NCBI RefSeq assembly: GCF_009762775.1
Contig: NZ_CP046401.1
Coordinates: 5,096,001 to 5,160,000 of the forward strand
Direction of reading: 5' to 3'
Source: Maribellus comscasis
GTDB taxonomy: Bacteria; Bacteroidota; Bacteroidia; Bacteroidales; Prolixibacteraceae
DNA: 64,000 nt
Numbering within the stretch: the first letter of the stretch is position 1; the number at the start of each line of letters is the position of its first letter. Position numbers and translations under genes: made by a program. Positions 62,001-64,000 of the stretch are shown here, piece after piece. The notes beneath the pieces are model-generated. The model did not search any database. It was not told where the DNA came from and saw nothing but the letters and a program-made list of their open reading frames with translations.

Positions 62001-62424
62001 CGGAAATTATGAACTTACCTTTCAATTTAATTCAACAGCTTTTGAGATATTTAGATTATATGATAGAATTACCGGACAATGGAATGATATAGAAGAAGGA
62101 GAAGTCTATTCTTTTGAAGCTGAAAAAGACGAAAATACCGACCGTTTTGTTTTACAAATTGTATCAGGAGATTATGCCGATCCTTACGAAACACTTCCGG
62201 TTATTATTTATTCTGAACAAAGAAAAATAACAGCTGATTTACGTCTTGTCGAAGGCGAATACACTTGTGATGTTTATACTCTGACAGGGCAGAAATTAGT
62301 GACCCGCAAACTTTTCGGGGGACAGACCAGTCAGTTTGTTGTCCCCTCGGCAAGTTCGATAGTTATTGTCCAGATAGTCGGGCAAGAAGGAAGAAAAATA
62401 GAAAAAGTCCCTGTTGTTTATTAG
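59038..62424 (+). CDS. Large secreted surface protein with probable T9SS tail
   Basis: A 1128-aa exported protein. A long N-terminal region leads to a hydrophobic signal near residues 34-53 (ending AAQN). The first part (about 55-470) has parallel-beta-helix-like repeats rich in Gly, Asn and short valine strands, each opening with WNWTGDVSNDWHEAANWD-like units (a second copy is WRWAGTIDSEWEKAGNW near 588). A domain near 490-575 has an Ig-like pattern. The last about 75 residues (YTCDVYTLTGQKLVTRKLF) resemble a T9SS sorting domain. No enzymatic motif; adhesin or matrix protein is likely. Confidence 0.8.
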   Translation: MSLFRKISILFEKSYWGSEFFEKVSGIRSVVFSPVYSLILTAVFLLAFESIAAQNWNWTGDVSNDWHEAANWDQGSVPDGNAKVIIGLVSSGIYPEIKNNVTVSTLTVSDWYGGAIAVVNGATLTVENNLDIQDYGEILLDNGNLQFNGKGNNGHDITMAFLNTSIRIVNSGTLNSPNCKLTINGELILEDGNINLGDGFELASGKTFDVLRGSVNVYGPTLIKGTLNGGVGNFVFDGDSSNSTHKAEIRSEGRFYMSPSASDVQTLDCTSDTPELSGGTVDFYTPCYIQNSGYFYGGNAYVTFYNSISPNGTAVIETHNGILLFKADLTAHSTANINITCEGTIQVDGNTTLKSAGYINAMGGNIYFGGNLRTEKSSGTINAGGSTIYFSGSSFENEGYFNAGTSTFVFSGGSQEFSTHSWRADNTFYNLVVEIGADVQSTHNVMVLNDLEVSEAGSFTIEPGKTLDAVGYVTGEDYIFTNRPYIISIVINSENTITAVFNEPLDPVSSQTASNYRVENETGNTIDYPLNPVLGGVNNNEISLTLGFNIVSDVDYYLIGNNIKNLNNYTLSVNHKKRFLETEPANFWRWAGTIDSEWEKAGNWVKNKLPQTSSHVVIPITPNDPLISSQGNRIFDLEIKTGASLTIGSTGNLTVDNSVSNSAGSGGLLIASDTEGTGSLIHNTNGVLATFQRYISGEPQTWQMISSPVADQEISGNFTPTGGSDAYGDNTRYDFYSWYEPDTSWVYLLNIDQPPTWLTSNNNSNNFISGRGYLISYKDAHPTKAFQGTLSNGEVSVQLSKTAGTGTEFGFNLVGNPYPSSVDWKSSGWGRNTLEGNNQGYDIWIWSETNNNYGAYNSASASDDGTLGVSRYIAPTQGFFVKASQSGVLSMNNSVRVNKGAGNWLKSANSTQNRIVVDVESSDGFGKDEVIIEFGHTGQETGTAKRFSFVSASPSLFLEEEQMAYSIRLLGEKEDYPVLPVSFDAGESGNYELTFQFNSTAFEIFRLYDRITGQWNDIEEGEVYSFEAEKDENTDRFVLQIVSGDYADPYETLPVIIYSEQRKITADLRLVEGEYTCDVYTLTGQKLVTRKLFGGQTSQFVVPSASSIVIVQIVGQEGRKIEKVPVVY

Positions 62425-62750
62425 CTGGTGTGTGGAAGTAATGGAAGCGTTAGATATTTAAGAACGTTATTTTCACGCAAAAATAAATCAAGTGAGTCAG
62501 TTTTTCTTACCCTTAAAATCAGTTATAATTACCTCCTCTTTCAGAGACACTCTGTTTTATTTATTTGTTGCATTTGGTTAAATTTATATCGACGTTTTTA
62601 ATTGCCTTGTAAACTTTTAAAACCCTGAGAGATAAAAAAAGTTTTTTTTGTCTTTTTTTAAACAAGGTGAAAACGTTCTTTGTTTTACAAATTAGGAATT
62701 TAAACAAAACAAAAATGGACGCTTTGATATTTTGTAAATTTCCTAGGTGC
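62425..62750. other. 326-base intergenic region, no gene seen
   Basis: AT-rich spacer between the large surface protein and the DUF4402-type gene. No clear promoter or terminator was found. Confidence 0.5.
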
Positions 62751-63218
62751 ATGCATATAATAATCAGATTGAAAAATACTTTTGTATTGACGATTGTATT
62801 TTTATTTATTATGTTAGGTTTTGGAAAGGTTGGCGCACAGGTGAGGGCCACTGGACATGTATTTGCTGAAATAGTAGAACCGGCAATGCTTACTGCCAGT
62901 ACCAGTAACGATCACATTATTTATAATAATGTGAATACAACATCATCAGATTTGATTCTTGCAGAAATAGCTGTTTCCGGAAGCGCTGATACTGATGTGG
63001 GTGTATCGGTTCAAACTACAGCGCTCGAAGGAAAAAATGGGGAAATTTATTCTTTTGATACTTTCTTTTGTCCCGATTCTGATCAGTCGGCGAACGGGAA
63101 TACCACAGAGGCTGATAAAAGAGTATTTAAGCTAAACGGAACACCACAAAAAGATATTGTTTCGGAAAAAAATAATATGTTTACGGGGCAATATGAGGTA
63201 ACATTTATGTACAATTGA
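62751..63218 (+). CDS. Small exported protein, DUF4402-like
   Basis: A signal peptide (about residues 1-30, ending VGAQ) is followed by a beta-rich domain. The end (MFTGQYEVTFMYN) matches the closing strand of DUF4402 proteins, and VRATGHVFAEIVEPAMLTAS resembles their opening. The middle is divergent, with a cysteine (FFCPDSD) near 103. The ATG at 62751 gives a normal signal peptide; earlier starts at 62667 (GTG) and 62715 would lengthen it. It precedes a true DUF4402 gene, so they may act together as surface fibre subunits. Confidence 0.6.
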   Translation: MHIIIRLKNTFVLTIVFLFIMLGFGKVGAQVRATGHVFAEIVEPAMLTASTSNDHIIYNNVNTTSSDLILAEIAVSGSADTDVGVSVQTTALEGKNGEIYSFDTFFCPDSDQSANGNTTEADKRVFKLNGTPQKDIVSEKNNMFTGQYEVTFMYN

Positions 63219-63625
63219 AGTATCCTTCAGAGCCTTTTGGGTGTGTCTTTCGTCATTTATATAAAATCTCTGCTGTTACAAATCCTGATTTTAATTTCCG
63301 TTTCCTTTTTCTGTCTATTTAAGAACTCAGCGATGAAAATAAAATAAAAACTGAGTGATATAGATTTCCAATATCCGGAATTTTTATCCTCTTTCCACAG
63401 TCTATCCAATTTATTATGCTAATTTTTTTATTCTTTCCCTGCTCTCTTGGAATGAGCCTGTGTCCCATTTTGAATACGCTATTCCCCAGCGTAGAGCATT
63501 GTTGTATTTGCTTATTTTTCTATATTGTTGTTTGTCAGTGTTTTGTAAAAGAGGGCATACGCATTGCTTATGGGTTGGCACAAAAATGTTAAACGAAAAT
63601 TAATAAAATTTAAAAACACAAAATC
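63219..63625. other. 407-base intergenic region, no gene seen
   Basis: Spacer between two DUF4402-type genes, mostly AT-rich. No supported reading frame, hairpin terminator or promoter was identified. Confidence 0.5.
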
Positions 63626-64000
63626 ATGAAAAAGTTAGTTTTTTTATTCGCAAGCCTTTTTATTATCGTAGTTGCATCTCAGAGTGTAAAAGCACAAAAC
63701 CCAGAAGCAACAGCCAATTCTGACGCAAGCGCAACAATTATCAAGGTAATAGGAATTGAGAATACTCAGTATTTGTTTTTCGGTAATATAATTGCAAGTA
63801 GTGCTGGTGGAACAGTTACTGTTGCTTCCGATGGAACTGCTGCTGGATATAATGGAGTAGCTGCTCCAACGGGAAATGAAGGAACTCGACAGCCTGCAAC
63901 TTTTACAGTTGAAGGAGAAAACAGTGTAGCATATTCTATTTCTTTGCCTGAAGACGATGAGATAACATTAACAAAGAATGGTGCAACTCCCATGGCTCTT
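63626..64000 (+). CDS. DUF4402 exported protein, cut by the window end
   Basis: First 125 residues only. The signal peptide covers about 1-23 (ending VKAQ). The DUF4402 pattern is clear: ATIIKVIGIENTQYLFFGNI near residue 36, GGTVTVASDGT near 61, ATFTVEGENSVAYSISLP near 90, and TLTKNGATPM at the cut end. Such proteins are predicted extracellular fibre-like subunits. The start ATG at 63626 has a purine-rich stretch upstream. Confidence 0.9.
   Translation, partial: MKKLVFLFASLFIIVVASQSVKAQNPEATANSDASATIIKVIGIENTQYLFFGNIIASSAGGTVTVASDGTAAGYNGVAAPTGNEGTRQPATFTVEGENSVAYSISLPEDDEITLTKNGATPMAL

Noticed and set aside
1..64000. tRNA, rRNA, CRISPR, prophage or transposase genes
   Set aside because: Scanning intergenic regions found no T-loop or rRNA-like sequence, no regularly spaced repeats, and no integrase, transposase or phage structural motifs.

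Overview
The window comes from a Bacteroidota chromosome, most likely an anaerobic or facultative marine or sediment member of the Marinilabiliales/Prolixibacteraceae type. That placement is inferred from gene content, not from a marker tree. Supporting signs are type IX secretion (T9SS) sorting domains, a GldF/GldG gliding-type transporter, a FecI/FecR/TonB-receptor trio with an STN domain, DUF4402 proteins, AT-rich intergenic regions with TAnnTTTG-type -7 promoter elements, and a trimeric [FeFe] hydrogenase. I saw no rRNA, tRNA, CRISPR array, prophage or insertion sequence.

Layout. 0-10 kb: an orphan XylF-like sugar-binding lipoprotein, a secreted acetyl-xylan-esterase-like hydrolase, a ferredoxin-NADP reductase-like flavoprotein, a MiaB-type methylthiotransferase, a small multi-pass protein resembling Pyr4/PaxB membrane terpene cyclases, a secreted FG-GAP/VCBS repeat protein with a T9SS tail, and a lipoyl-less E2 acyltransferase. 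10-20 kb: a PQQ-like propeller, then a molybdenum-enzyme island. This holds a two-subunit IorA/IorB-type hydroxylase, moeB-moaE-moaD-moaA on the opposite strand, and xdhC with a MocA-like cytidylyltransferase, which together build and insert the cofactor. 20-31 kb: housekeeping genes surE, lpxB, a gldF-gldG fusion, dnaN, a DnaQ-like exonuclease, FAH-family, CoA-binding and thioesterase proteins, a YkgJ-like cysteine-cluster protein and an AgcS symporter. 31-36 kb: two tandem paralogous membrane proteins with an XRE regulator, a response regulator, then a bactofilin-actin-like gene pair. 36-43 kb: DUF5714 protein, an EEP nuclease/phosphatase, an esterase, an alkyltransferase and hydC-hydB-hydA. 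43-51 kb: a PafA-family protein that has lost most catalytic residues, a lipoprotein, the ECF sigma/FecR/TonB receptor trio and a bacteriohemerythrin. 51-59 kb: a TetR-controlled efflux operon (TolC, HlyD, two ABC ATPases, two permeases) carrying short palindromic repeats and a four-helix-bundle gene. 59-64 kb: a large secreted protein and two DUF4402-type proteins, the last cut by the window edge.

The most striking observation is the actin-like ATPase at 34682-35734, immediately downstream of a bactofilin gene. Its phosphate-1 motif (DLGNNNT) lies at the extreme C-terminus instead of the N-terminus. Joining the C-terminus to the N-terminus restores the normal order of an actin/ParM-type protein, so it looks circularly permuted. 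An in-frame stop just before its ATG rules out a longer N-terminus. Together with the bactofilin it may form an undescribed two-component cytoskeletal system. Other notable points are the inactive-looking PafA-family protein, a split YbhF-like ATPase pair interrupted by a four-helix-bundle gene, a minimal HydB subunit, a MoeB lacking its zinc cysteines, and a candidate small RNA near 10.5 kb.
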